Positions 52,085 to 61,210 of a DNA stretch of 64,000 nucleotides are shown here, piece after piece. The notes beneath the pieces are model-generated. The model saw nothing but the letters and a program-made list of their open reading frames with translations, was not told the origin of the DNA and did not search any database. Position numbers and translations under genes: made by a program. The stretch is taken from NCBI RefSeq assembly GCF_029094525.1, contig NZ_CP119107.1:62001-126000 (forward strand), in the 5' to 3' direction. Source of the stretch: Pullulanibacillus sp. KACC 23026 (GTDB lineage: Bacteria; Bacillota; Bacilli; Bacillales; Sporolactobacillaceae). Each line of letters begins with the position of its first letter. Within the stretch, counting starts at the first letter, position 1.

Positions 52085-53020
52085 ATGAAGACCATTTATC
52101 TGCATATTGGTTACCATAAAACAGCTACAACCTTTTTACAGCGCATTATTTTTCCAAAACTGAAGCAGCTTAATTACATAAACAAGACCGGTGAAGCCTT
52201 AAAAAGAATGAATCAAATTCGGACGAAAAAGCTTACTAAAAAAGAGATCGAGTCGTTTAGGAAATTTATTAACAAAAAGGATAATGGAAAGCCCATTTTA
52301 ATATCGAATGAAGGGTTTTCAGGAAATCCTCTACATAGCAAAAAAACAAAGAAGCAATTTGAGGTGTTAGAGGATTTGCGAAAGATTTTCCCTCCCTCAG
52401 AGTTTGATGTTCATATAATAGTTGGCATTCGCGAGCAAGTCTCTCTCCTCACGTCTCTTTATTTACAATATATAAAAATGGGCGGGGTTCTTGACGGAAG
52501 TTCGTTCATCGAGCATTGTCAGCAAATAGGAGTGCTAGAAAACTTCAATTTTTTTCATACCCTGCATAAAATTGAAGAATTATTTGGCCGGGATCGTATG
52601 TATGTCATGGTCTATGAAAGGTTTCGCGATCAGTTTCGAGATGAATTGCTCCAACTGTTAAATTATATGGGTGAGAAAGAAATACCTGTGTACAAGGATG
52701 AGGAACAGCTTCGAAATAAAAGCCTTGGACAACTTCAATTAACGGTCACCAGAAGACTCAATAAACTTTTTAAAACATCGTTTAATCCTCAAGGGAAGTT
52801 CTCTTTCATTGAGGTGCCTGGACTAGGAACGCTCACTCCAAGACGACTTATTCAAAATAAATGGAGTAACAGGATTCATTATAAAAGTTACCGGTTTCCC
52901 ATGGATAGGCAAACTGCGATCAAAGAAAGGTATGAAACCGGAAATAGGCGACTGTCAGAGGTCTATAACATAAGCTTGCCAGAGAATTATTACAGTGGGA
53001 CAACAGAAAATGAAAATTAG
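52085..53020 (+). CDS. PAPS-dependent sulfotransferase-like protein
   Basis: A 311-residue protein with the 5'-phosphosulfate-binding loop LHIGYHKTATTFLQ (about residues 6-19) and a 3'-phosphate motif (VGIREQVSLLTSLYLQY; Arg then Ser). It belongs to the sulfotransferase superfamily; the acceptor (carbohydrate, lipid or protein) is unknown. ATG 52085 follows AAGGAG by six bases; ATG 52079 overlaps that site. Uncommon in Bacillales chromosomes. It is a single gene with its own terminator. Confidence 0.78.
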   Translation: MKTIYLHIGYHKTATTFLQRIIFPKLKQLNYINKTGEALKRMNQIRTKKLTKKEIESFRKFINKKDNGKPILISNEGFSGNPLHSKKTKKQFEVLEDLRKIFPPSEFDVHIIVGIREQVSLLTSLYLQYIKMGGVLDGSSFIEHCQQIGVLENFNFFHTLHKIEELFGRDRMYVMVYERFRDQFRDELLQLLNYMGEKEIPVYKDEEQLRNKSLGQLQLTVTRRLNKLFKTSFNPQGKFSFIEVPGLGTLTPRRLIQNKWSNRIHYKSYRFPMDRQTAIKERYETGNRRLSEVYNISLPENYYSGTTENEN

Positions 53021-53032
53021 CTTAATAGAATG

Positions 53033-53066
53033 CGGAAGGGCCATTCGTTCGAGAATGGTCTTTTTG
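53033..53066 (+). terminator. Terminator of the sulfotransferase gene
   Basis: GGCCATTC pairs with GAATGGTC around GTTCGA, followed by TTTTT. Confidence 0.87.
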
Positions 53067-53255
53067 AGCTTTTAGGGGGGACTCCCTTCTAATGAAAGAA
53101 GAACGCTTGAAGTGTCTATCCCCAAATTCAGTTTGACTGATGAATTTGGGACATCATGTCTGTTTTAGTAGCAAGTTTTTATTTGGATATCTGGAGAAGA
53201 CAAAAGAAGATAAATAAATGAGATATATGAAGAATAAATATAAAGGTGATTCGAA

Positions 53256-53336
53256 ATGAGTTTGGAGAATCATGAGTGTAAGATGAATTCCCAATCTAGA
53301 AAGACACACAGGCAGGGTTCTTTTAGAGGTGACTGA
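53256..53336 (+). CDS. Possible 26-residue peptide before the molybdoenzyme operon
   Basis: ATG 53256 has AAAGGTG seven bases upstream; the frame gives MSLENHECKMNSQSRKTHRQ and six more residues. It is basic and hydrophilic, ending 42 bases before the hydroxylase start. It could be a leader peptide or chance. Nothing else is seen in 53067-53378. Confidence 0.25.
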   Translation: MSLENHECKMNSQSRKTHRQGSFRGD

Positions 53337-53378
53337 CTAATTTATATAAGCACTTTTGTGATGAGGAGGAATCCGGAG

Positions 53379-55709
53379 TTGGAATACGTTGGGAAGAGTG
53401 TCATTCGAAAAGAAGCCTTTGATAAAGTAACGGGTAAGGCGAAGTACACGAATGATTATGGTGACCAAGGCACACTTCATGCGAAAATGCTGATCAGTCC
53501 TTATGCGCATGCTGCGATTACATCCATTGATTTTTCTGAAGCTTGGAAAGTCCCAGGAGTGAAGGCTATATTAGGGGATGAACCTTTTCCGTTAGTAGGG
53601 GAAGCGATTAAGGATAGACCTCCTATTGCCTATAAAAAAGTAAGGTATCATGGAGAACCTGTGGCGGTGGTTGTAGCGGATAATCTCATTTCAGCCAAAA
53701 GGGCAGTGGCTGCTATTAAAGTGACGTATGAGCCCCTTCCTGTTGTTAATTCACCCCGTGAGGCTTTTCAGAAACAGGCACATCTAGTCCATGAACACAT
53801 AGAACGATATGAGAAAAATGAAAGTGTTTACCCAGTTCCAGGGACTAATATAGCTAATTTCACCAAAATTAGAAAGGGAGATCTAGAAAAGGGGTATTTG
53901 GAAAGCGATGTGACGGCCGAATTTAACGTGTCTTTTAACCCATCTGACCATGCGGCTATGGAAACGAGAAGTTCAACAGCAGAGATTAAGGCAGACGGAA
54001 CGGTCGTGATTACGGCTTCTTCACAGGCCCCTTTTGCCATTAAACGATTAATGAATTGGTATTTTGGGATTGAATCGGGTAAAGTCATCGTGAATACACC
54101 GCTTGTTGGCGGCGCTTATGGAGGGAAGGCCTCTATTCAGCTAGAAGTGATTGCTTATCTGGCATCAAAAGCAGTTGGAGGCAGACCCGTAAAATTAACG
54201 AACACAAGGGAAGAAGATATGATTACTTCTCCTGTTCATATTGGGCTTGATGCCACCATTAAGCTTGGCGCAACGAAGGAGGGCCTGCTCAAGGCGGCCG
54301 AAATTACGTTTCTTTTTGATGGCGGAGCCTACTCGGATAAAGCGGTAGATATTAGTGTTGCAGGTGCAGTGGATTGCACAGGCCCTTATCGGATTGACAA
54401 TGTCTGGTGCAATTCTTATTGCCTTTATACGAATCATCCGTATCCAGGTGCTTTTAGAGGGTATAGTCATTCAGAAGTCCTATTTGCATTTGAAAGGACT
54501 ATGGATGTACTAGCTGAAAAACTGAACATGGACCCACTTGAGCTTCGTTCTATAAATGCCATTTTACCTGGGGATACATCGCCGACACAAGTGCCGTTGA
54601 CTGCGAGTACATTAGGGAATTTATCCGAATGCATTAAGCGATTAAAAGAATTAATGCATTGGGAAGACGGCCAGAAGTCCGAAGTTAAGGGCAGGAAGGT
54701 GAGAGTAAAGGGCGTTTGCTGTATCTGGAAAAATTCAACTTTTGATACCGATGCGACATCGGGCGTCATCTTAACCTTTAACCCAGACGGGAGCATTAAT
54801 TTGATGTCGGGTGTTGTTGAGATTGGAACAGGGACAAAGACCGTTCTGGCACAGATTCTAGCCGAACAAATGAAAATGGATGTCCAACAAATCCATGTCA
54901 AAATGCTCGTAGATACACAAACAACCCCCGAGCACTGGAAGACGGTCGGAAGCCGCGGTACCTTTATGGCTGGGAGAGCGGTAATTGAAGCGGCTAAGGA
55001 TGCGAAGCGTCAGTTAAAGGAGCGGGCGGCCTTTGTGCTTCGCTCAAATGTCGAGGACTTGGAAGTGGCAAACGGCAAAGTCTTCCAAGCCGAACACCCC
55101 GAGGTGAGTATTGATATAAAAGATATTGCGTATGGTTATACCTTTCCTAATGGTCAAACAATCGGTGGTGAGATCATAGCAAAAGGAACTTATACGTATA
55201 CCAATGCGACCCATTTGGACCCGGAAACAGGGAAAGGGAACCCTGGTCCCGAATGGTCAGTCGGTGCGCAAGGTGTTGAAGTCGAGCTGGATACGCGTGA
55301 CTATACGTACCGCATTATAAAGGCCTATTCCGTTATTGATGTTGGGGGAGTACTTAATGAAAAGGCCGCTCTCGGCCAAGTGATGGGGGCCATGAGTATG
55401 GGGCTGGCTTTTGGCGGGAGAGAGACCTTTGTTATCGATCGCTATGGGAGAGTTTTAAATCCTCAACTCCGAACTTACCGGCCGCTTCGCTATGGTGAGC
55501 AGCCAGAGTATGTCGTCGAATTTGTCAAAACGCCATGTAAAGAAGCGCCTTATGGTGCAAGGGCAGTTGGCGAGCAGGGCTTGATTGGCATGCCGGCCGC
55601 TCTTGGCAATTGTTTATCCACGGCAATAGGTGTTCAATTGCGTTCCTTACCTCTAATCCCTGAACAGCTTTGGCGTGCCAGTAAGGAGAAACAACATGCT
55701 TCCATTTAA
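53379..55709 (+). CDS. Molybdenum hydroxylase large subunit (xanthine dehydrogenase family, PucD-like)
   Basis: A 776-residue molybdopterin-binding subunit. N-terminal aldehyde-oxidase a/b hammerhead (about 15-125), then two Moco domains. PYPGAFRGYSHSE carries the XDH-type substrate Arg region, and GEQGLIGMPAAL the catalytic Glu near the C-terminus. The CoxL-type AYRCSFR loop is absent, so this is a purine, nicotinate or aldehyde hydroxylase rather than CO dehydrogenase. TTG 53379 follows AGGAGG; upstream in-frame ATG 53361 overlaps that site. Overlaps the FAD subunit gene. Confidence 0.9.
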   Translation: MEYVGKSVIRKEAFDKVTGKAKYTNDYGDQGTLHAKMLISPYAHAAITSIDFSEAWKVPGVKAILGDEPFPLVGEAIKDRPPIAYKKVRYHGEPVAVVVADNLISAKRAVAAIKVTYEPLPVVNSPREAFQKQAHLVHEHIERYEKNESVYPVPGTNIANFTKIRKGDLEKGYLESDVTAEFNVSFNPSDHAAMETRSSTAEIKADGTVVITASSQAPFAIKRLMNWYFGIESGKVIVNTPLVGGAYGGKASIQLEVIAYLASKAVGGRPVKLTNTREEDMITSPVHIGLDATIKLGATKEGLLKAAEITFLFDGGAYSDKAVDISVAGAVDCTGPYRIDNVWCNSYCLYTNHPYPGAFRGYSHSEVLFAFERTMDVLAEKLNMDPLELRSINAILPGDTSPTQVPLTASTLGNLSECIKRLKELMHWEDGQKSEVKGRKVRVKGVCCIWKNSTFDTDATSGVILTFNPDGSINLMSGVVEIGTGTKTVLAQILAEQMKMDVQQIHVKMLVDTQTTPEHWKTVGSRGTFMAGRAVIEAAKDAKRQLKERAAFVLRSNVEDLEVANGKVFQAEHPEVSIDIKDIAYGYTFPNGQTIGGEIIAKGTYTYTNATHLDPETGKGNPGPEWSVGAQGVEVELDTRDYTYRIIKAYSVIDVGGVLNEKAALGQVMGAMSMGLAFGGRETFVIDRYGRVLNPQLRTYRPLRYGEQPEYVVEFVKTPCKEAPYGARAVGEQGLIGMPAALGNCLSTAIGVQLRSLPLIPEQLWRASKEKQHASI

Positions 55710-56538
55710 TTTTGATTATTTCAAGCCTAAAACGTATCAAGAGGCTGTTAACCTATACCGCCGCTTTAAGGAACAAAACAGGACACCATATTATATTTCA
55801 GGAGGAACGGAGCTTCTAACTTTAGGGAGATTGGACCAGGATTATGCGGAAGTCGTTATTGATCTTAAAGGGATTTCTGACTATCAATCGATCGCCTTTA
55901 GTGAAGACTATCTCGTGATTGGGGCAGGGGCCAGCTTAACGGACATAGTAGAATCCGATGCTTTTCCCTTGTTAAGCCAAACAGCTGGTGATATTGCCGA
56001 TCGAACAGCCCGTAACAAAATTACGATTGGCGGAAATATATGCGGGCAATTTTTTTATCGAGAAGCGGTCCTTCCGTTGTTACTTACAGAGTGTTATGTA
56101 GGGGTTGTGTCTGAAACGGGCATAACCTATTCGCCCATTCACCCACTATTTAATGGTCACATGATGTTGCAGGAAGGCTCCTTTATCTGTTCTTTATTAA
56201 TTGACCGCAGCTATTTAACTCTCCCGCATATCAGTATTAAAAGAAGAATGCAGTGGGACATGGGCTATCCGCTTGTCACGGTCGCTGCTCTTAAGACAGA
56301 TGAGGGCATTCGAATGGCTTTTAGCGGTGTTTGCCCTTTCCCTTTTCGATCAGATGAAATGGAAAGCAGGCTAAACGATACCCAATTACCAATAGAGGAG
56401 AGGGTAGAGCAGGCTTTAACCTATTTGCCATCGCCTGTGTTGAATGACGTAGAAGGCTCTTCTGATTACCGCCTATTTGTCTTAAAAAACACGATGTTCG
56501 ATGCTATCCAGGCCATAGAAGGGAGTGCTCTTGAGTGA
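55696..56538 (+). CDS. Molybdenum hydroxylase FAD-binding subunit (PucC-like)
   Basis: A 281-residue CO-dehydrogenase-flavoprotein-type subunit. FAD-binding motifs: YISGGTELL (about 35) and TIGGNICGQF (about 112-121). It passes electrons from the iron-sulfur subunit onward. ATG 55696 follows AAGGAG and overlaps the large-subunit end by 14 bases. C-terminal domain about 175-280. Confidence 0.9.
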   Translation: MLPFNFDYFKPKTYQEAVNLYRRFKEQNRTPYYISGGTELLTLGRLDQDYAEVVIDLKGISDYQSIAFSEDYLVIGAGASLTDIVESDAFPLLSQTAGDIADRTARNKITIGGNICGQFFYREAVLPLLLTECYVGVVSETGITYSPIHPLFNGHMMLQEGSFICSLLIDRSYLTLPHISIKRRMQWDMGYPLVTVAALKTDEGIRMAFSGVCPFPFRSDEMESRLNDTQLPIEERVEQALTYLPSPVLNDVEGSSDYRLFVLKNTMFDAIQAIEGSALE

Positions 56539-57008
56539 ATGACCCTATATACACTTTTCTCTTGACTGTAAACGACGAGACAACACGTGTGACGGTTAGA
56601 CCGGCTGATACATTGTTATATGTCCTGCGGGAGAAACTGGGCCTGACCGGGTCTAAACCGGGCTGTTTGAATGGCGATTGCGGGGCTTGCACCGTTTTAG
56701 TCGATGGGGTTCCCATGAAGTCTTGCTTAATGTTAGCGATAGAAGCTGAACAAAAAAAGATTACAACGATCGAGGGACTTCAGGATACCCCCATTCAACG
56801 AGCTTTTGTTGAGCAGTTTGCTTTTCAATGCGGATATTGTACATCCGGTTTTATAATGAATTGTCATGCCCTCGTGCAAACGAAGCCGAATGCAACGGAA
56901 GCAGAAATAAAAAAATGGCTGGAATCCAATATATGTAGATGTACGGGGTATGAGGAAATTAGCGAAGCAGTTCATTCTGTATTAGGAAACCTTGAGAGAG
57001 ACACTTAA
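56535..57008 (+). CDS. Molybdenum hydroxylase [2Fe-2S] subunit (PucE-like)
   Basis: A 157-residue electron-transfer subunit with both clusters: plant-type ferredoxin Cys in GCLNGDCGACTVLVDG plus the later Cys in SCLMLA, and the helical-domain cluster in CGYCTSGF and NICRCTGYEE. GTG start at 56535 overlaps the FAD gene stop (GTGA). The three genes encode a complete cytoplasmic hydroxylase; Moco maturation genes are not in the window. Confidence 0.94.
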   Translation: MNDPIYTFLLTVNDETTRVTVRPADTLLYVLREKLGLTGSKPGCLNGDCGACTVLVDGVPMKSCLMLAIEAEQKKITTIEGLQDTPIQRAFVEQFAFQCGYCTSGFIMNCHALVQTKPNATEAEIKKWLESNICRCTGYEEISEAVHSVLGNLERDT

Positions 57009-57092
57009 TCCTTTAACTGAAAATAGGAAATAGAAACCCGTCTTTTAGGTCACCTTATTAATGTTTGGAAAACTGATTGGAAGGTGACCTAG

Positions 57093-57275
57093 ATGGATGC
57101 ACAGCGCGCGAAAGAAATTATAGATTCCCCCAGAACCATTCATGTTTTGTACGATGGGATGAAGGTCTATATACAAAATGTGAATGATGAAACAGAAATT
57201 GCAAGGGTTTATCCATTAGACAATCCCGAGTATATTCAAGATGTCCCGGTTGGCGAGTTAAATGAGGTACATTAA
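57093..57275 (+). CDS. sspH: H-type small acid-soluble spore protein
   Basis: A 60-residue SspH-family protein (MDAQRAKEIIDSP, VYIQNVNDE, ARVYPLD). H-type SASPs coat DNA in the spore core and are made under sigma-G in the forespore. The gene shows the organism forms endospores. GGAAGGTG precedes the start. It is monocistronic with a strong terminator. Confidence 0.96.
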   Translation: MDAQRAKEIIDSPRTIHVLYDGMKVYIQNVNDETEIARVYPLDNPEYIQDVPVGELNEVH

Positions 57276-57309
57276 TAGACGGAACTCATTCGAAGTCTGA
57301 CGCCAACCT

Positions 57310-57354
57310 AAAAAAGGATCCTAAAAGCTTACAATAGCTTTTAGGATCTTTTTA
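57310..57354. terminator. Bidirectional terminator between sspH and GH43
   Basis: AGGATCCTAAAAGCT pairs with AGCTTTTAGGATCT, T5 on the plus strand and an A/T-rich run on the other. Confidence 0.9.
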
Positions 57355-57369
57355 TATGATTTCCCAAAC

Positions 57370-58353
57370 TTAATCTTTATAAGGGTCGATGGTTTGGATG
57401 GTTCCGTCTTCGTTATAGGTTAATTTAGTGTATTTGACGCTTCGTTTATGATCAATACCGCCTGATAAGGATGCATCATGATAAAATAAATACCATTTGT
57501 CTTCAACCTTTACGATTGAATGATGAGTTGTCCACCCCATGACAGGATTAAGAATCGTCCCTTTAAAAATATATGGACCTTGAGGATTCTGACTCATGGC
57601 ATAGACAATTTTATGAGTCGTTCCAGTTGAATAGGAAAGGTAATAATACCCGTTGTGCTTATGAACCCAAGGTCCTTCAAAATAGCGTCGATCTTCATCA
57701 CCAGCTAAGATGGGATTGCCTTCTTCATCAACAATCGAAATTTCTTTTGGAGCTTCTTTAAAATTAAGCATATCCTCCGTTAGTTCGGCCACTCTTGGAC
57801 CAATAGCAGGCGCGGTTGGCGCAGGACCTTCCGCATCTGGAACGAAAGAACCTGTCTGCCATTTTTCTAATTGTCCTCCCCATAAACCGCCGAAGTAGAT
57901 ATAAGCCCGGTCATCCTCATCGACCAGTACGGCGGGGTCAATGCTAAAGCTGCCAGGAATATAATTTTCTTGAGGAGCGAAGGGACCGGCAGGGGAAGAG
58001 CTGGTTGCGACTCCAATTCTGAAAATCCCTTCATGATCGCGTGCTGGGAAAAACAAATAATAAGTATCATTCTTAAAGGCAGCATCAGGAGCCCATAATT
58101 GTTGCTTAGCCCATGGGATGTCTCTTAGATGCAGTGCCTCGCCATGATCGACACAAGGGGAATTAAAATCATCAAGTGAGAGCACATGATAATCCTCCAT
58201 GGCGTATTGGTCTCCATTGTCATTAGAGGGGCCATCATGGTCAAGGTCATGGGAAGGGTATACATAAATCTTCCCTTCAAACACATGGGCGGAAGGATCA
58301 GCTGTAAAGATATGGTCAACTATAGGCGTATTAGGTTTTACAGATTTACTCAT
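57370..58353 (-). CDS. Glycoside hydrolase family 43 enzyme (arabinofuranosidase/xylosidase type)
   Basis: A 327-residue five-bladed enzyme without signal peptide. Catalytic residues by context: Asp in TADPSAHV (base), Asp in FSIDPAVL and Glu in YFEGPWVHK (acid). It differs strongly from the GH43 at 0.7-1.7 kb, so it is a separate subfamily acting in the cytoplasm on imported arabino/xylo-oligosaccharides. ATG 58353 has GGAG nine bases upstream; a GTG three codons earlier overlaps it. Confidence 0.88.
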   Translation of the reverse strand: MSKSVKPNTPIVDHIFTADPSAHVFEGKIYVYPSHDLDHDGPSNDNGDQYAMEDYHVLSLDDFNSPCVDHGEALHLRDIPWAKQQLWAPDAAFKNDTYYLFFPARDHEGIFRIGVATSSSPAGPFAPQENYIPGSFSIDPAVLVDEDDRAYIYFGGLWGGQLEKWQTGSFVPDAEGPAPTAPAIGPRVAELTEDMLNFKEAPKEISIVDEEGNPILAGDEDRRYFEGPWVHKHNGYYYLSYSTGTTHKIVYAMSQNPQGPYIFKGTILNPVMGWTTHHSIVKVEDKWYLFYHDASLSGGIDHKRSVKYTKLTYNEDGTIQTIDPYKD

Positions 58354-58539
58354 TTTACTCACTCCATTACGTTATTTATCAGGATAAAGGGCTTACAAAA
58401 AGGAATATCAAAAGTTTGTTTAATAAATAAACTAACTTAAACGTATCACAACTACTCAATATTATCAATATACAAAATAGCGTTACCAATTAGAGTATTC
58501 TCGTTACGCCTAACCCGTCAACCGGCCTATTAGAAGGCG

Positions 58540-60110
58540 GATAGCGAATCCACGTTACGCTCAACTGAAATAGGCGTAACGTCATTCTCTTATTTCGTCA
58601 TTCTGGCCGGATTCGCGGCGTGTAGCGTATTCTCGTTACGCTCAACGGAAATAGGCGTAACGCCATTCCTTTATTTCGTCATTTCAGCCCAGTTTAGAGG
58701 CGTATAGCGAATCCACGTTACACTCAACTAAAATAGGCGTAACGTCAGTTCGTTATTTTTTTATTTTGGCCGGATTCGCGGGGGATAGCGTATTCTCGTT
58801 ACGCACAACTAAAATAGGCGTAACGTCAGTTCGTTATTTGGTCATTCTGGCCGGATTCGCGGCGGATAGCGAATCCTCGTTACGCACAACTGAAATAGGC
58901 GTAACGTCAGTTCGTTATTTTTTTATTTTGGCCGGATTCGCGGGGGATAGCGTATTCTCGTTACGCACAACTAAAATAGGCGTAACGTCAGTTCGTTATT
59001 TGGTCATTCTGGCCGGATTCGCGGCGGATAGCGAATCCACGTTACGCTCAACTGAAATAGGCGTAACGTCATTCTCTTATTTCGTCACTTCAGCCCTGTT
59101 CGCGGGGGATAGCGAATTCTCGTTACGCTCAACTGAAATAGGCGTAACGTCATTCCGTTATTTTGTCATTTCAGCCGGATTCGCGGCGGATAGCGAATCC
59201 ACGTTACGCTCAACCGAAATAGGCGTAACGTCAGTCTCTTATTTCGTCATTTCAGCCCTGTTCGCGGCGGATAGAGTATTCTCGTTACGCTCAACTGAAA
59301 TAGGCGTAACGTCATTCTCTTATTTCGTCATTTCAGCCTAGTTTGGAGGCGGATAGCGAATCCACGTTACGCTCAACCGAAATAGGCGTAACGCCAGTCC
59401 TTTATTTTGGCATTCTGGCCGGATTCGCGGCGGATAGCGAATCCACGTTACGCACAACTGAAATAGGCGTAACGTCAGTTCGTTATTTTTTTATTTTGGC
59501 CGGATTCGCGGGGGATAGTGTATTCTCGTTACGCGCAACTGAAATAGGCGTAACGTCATTCCCTTATTTCGTCATTTCAGCCCAGTTTGGAGGCGGATAG
59601 CGAATTCTCGTTACGCGCAACTGAAATAGGCGTAACGTCATTCCCTTATTTCGTCATTTCAGCCCAGTTTGGAGGCGGATAGCGAATTCTCGTTACGCGC
59701 AACTGAAATAGGCGTAACGTCATTCCCTTATTTCGTCATTTCAGCCCAGTTTGGAGGCGGATAGCGAATCCACGTTACGCACAACTGAAATAGGCGTAAC
59801 GTCATTCCCTTATTTCGTCATTTCAGCCCTGTTTAGCGGCGGATAGCGTGTTCTCGTTACGCTTAGCCGAAATAGGCGTAATGTCAGTTCGTTATTTGGT
59901 CATTCTGGCCGGATTCGCGGCGGATAGCGAATTCTCGTTACGCTCAACTGAAATAGGCGTAACGTCATTCTCTTATTTCGTCACTTCAGCCCTGTTCGCG
60001 GCGGGATAGCGAATCCACGTTACGCACAAATGAAATAGGTGTAACGTCATTCTCTTATTTCGTCATTTCAGCCCAGTTTAGAGGCGAATAGCGTGTTCTC
60101 GTTACACCTA
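58540..60110. repeat. Tandem array, 19 copies of an 81-bp unit
   Basis: The marker ATAGGCGTAACG recurs every 81 bases from about 58568 to 60030; I count 19 copies, the 17th and 19th altered by one base. Each unit holds the inverted repeat CGTTACGC...GCGTAACG with a 13-base loop, then TATTTCGTCATTTCAGCC and GGATTCGCGGCGGATAGCGA. The unit is 27 codons long, so long frames run through it (58766-59341 and 59343-59600) that I consider accidental. Variation between units is mostly a few alternative blocks, suggesting unequal exchange. Confidence 0.95.
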
Positions 60111-60509
60111 AATAATTGTTGTGTAACGAGCATTACCTACCCGTGAAAATAAGTTCAATTTGGATGTTTAGGGTATAGGCTATCCCATTTTATTCATCTG
60201 TTGGCGCCGTAATATGATCTAGCAGTTGTTGGAGTGTAGCTATTCAGCTTAACATTTTCTGGGAAATAAAGATGAATCAAATAAAAAATCATGAGTCTAC
60301 CAAAAGATAATGGGTAGGATTTAGAGACACTAGAAACAGCCTCTCTTAAGTCTTTCACAATCTGAACTCGTCAAGTGGTCTTTTCCAAATAAAACTTCCT
60401 AAAAGAGGGTCAATTAGAAATAGTTTATTAGATTTAGTCATGAAAATTAAAAATAGATATATAGTTATAATAGGGCATTAACTTAAGGGGCAGGTGGTGA
60501 CGTTGTGGC
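60111..60509. other. Gap after the tandem array
   Basis: Mixed AT-rich sequence with no gene and no clear hairpins. The end should contain the promoter of the Uma2 gene. Confidence 0.4.
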
Positions 60510-61109
60510 ATGCTGAGAAGACGAGCTAGAACGAGTGGACAAGTCATTCAAAGCACTTATGATTATGAGTCAAAATATGATGATCCAAAAGATGATGAAA
60601 TCCAATTTGAGCAGGCGGGACAAAGGGTATCCTCGCCGCCTGTCAGACATCAGCTTGTTTGTAAACAAATAGGGGACAGTCTCTCAAAACGCTGTCAGGA
60701 GGACTTTGTTTTATTCTATTCTCCTATTGATTTGATTTTTTCAGAGGAAGTCATTGTTCAGCCAGATCTCCTTCTTATTTCCCGTCAGCGTTTTCCAAGC
60801 ATAGTTAGAAACAGAGGGATTATAGGGCCGCCTGATTTGGTGGTAGAGGTTCTTTCTGCGACCTCTGTTAAAACGGATAAGGTGGACAAGCTGCATACTT
60901 ATGCCTATCATGGGATTCCGGAGTATTGGATTGTCGACCCTAATTATCAATCTCTAGAAAAATATGTATTAGAAGGGGAATCGTATGGGTTTCCTGTCCT
61001 TTTTACACGTGATGAACGTGTGGATTCAAGTACGATCCCAAGCGCTGGGTTTTCAATGAATGAAATATTTGACGATTTGTTGGAAATTCCAGGAGACGAT
61101 CATTTTTAA
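60510..61109 (+). CDS. Uma2-family protein (PD-(D/E)XK nuclease-like fold)
   Basis: A 199-residue Uma2/DUF820 protein. The fold's active-site residues are visible: PDLLLIS, then DLVVEVLSATSVKTDKVDK and YWIVDPN. The extra N-terminal 30 residues are charged and variable. Members are abundant in cyanobacteria and present singly in Bacilli; the biological role is unproven. No adjacent methylase or transposase, so a restriction role is not indicated. Confidence 0.87.
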   Translation: MLRRRARTSGQVIQSTYDYESKYDDPKDDEIQFEQAGQRVSSPPVRHQLVCKQIGDSLSKRCQEDFVLFYSPIDLIFSEEVIVQPDLLLISRQRFPSIVRNRGIIGPPDLVVEVLSATSVKTDKVDKLHTYAYHGIPEYWIVDPNYQSLEKYVLEGESYGFPVLFTRDERVDSSTIPSAGFSMNEIFDDLLEIPGDDHF

Positions 61110-61154
61110 TTTACTATTAACTCAAAGGGAAGGCTCGGCATTATAATCTGATCA

Positions 61155-61191
61155 AGGAAAAGTCCAATGCACGTCGCATTGGACTTTTTGC
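61155..61191. terminator. Terminator between Uma2 and malic enzyme
   Basis: AAAGTCCAATGC pairs with GCATTGGACTTT around ACGTC, with T/A runs on either side, so it can serve both converging genes. Confidence 0.92.
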
Positions 61192-61210
61192 CTGATTTCT
61201 AATGGTTTAA

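Noticed and set aside
53379-57008. Carbon monoxide dehydrogenase (CoxLMS)
   Set aside because: The large subunit lacks the CoxL AYRCSFR loop and has the xanthine-dehydrogenase-type GAFRGYS instead.
58766-59600. Two long frames of 191 and 85 codons with a 27-residue repeat
   Set aside because: They run through the 81-bp tandem array, lack a ribosome binding site, and arise because 81 is divisible by three.
58540-60110. CRISPR array
   Set aside because: The whole 81-bp unit repeats; there are no unique spacers and no cas genes.
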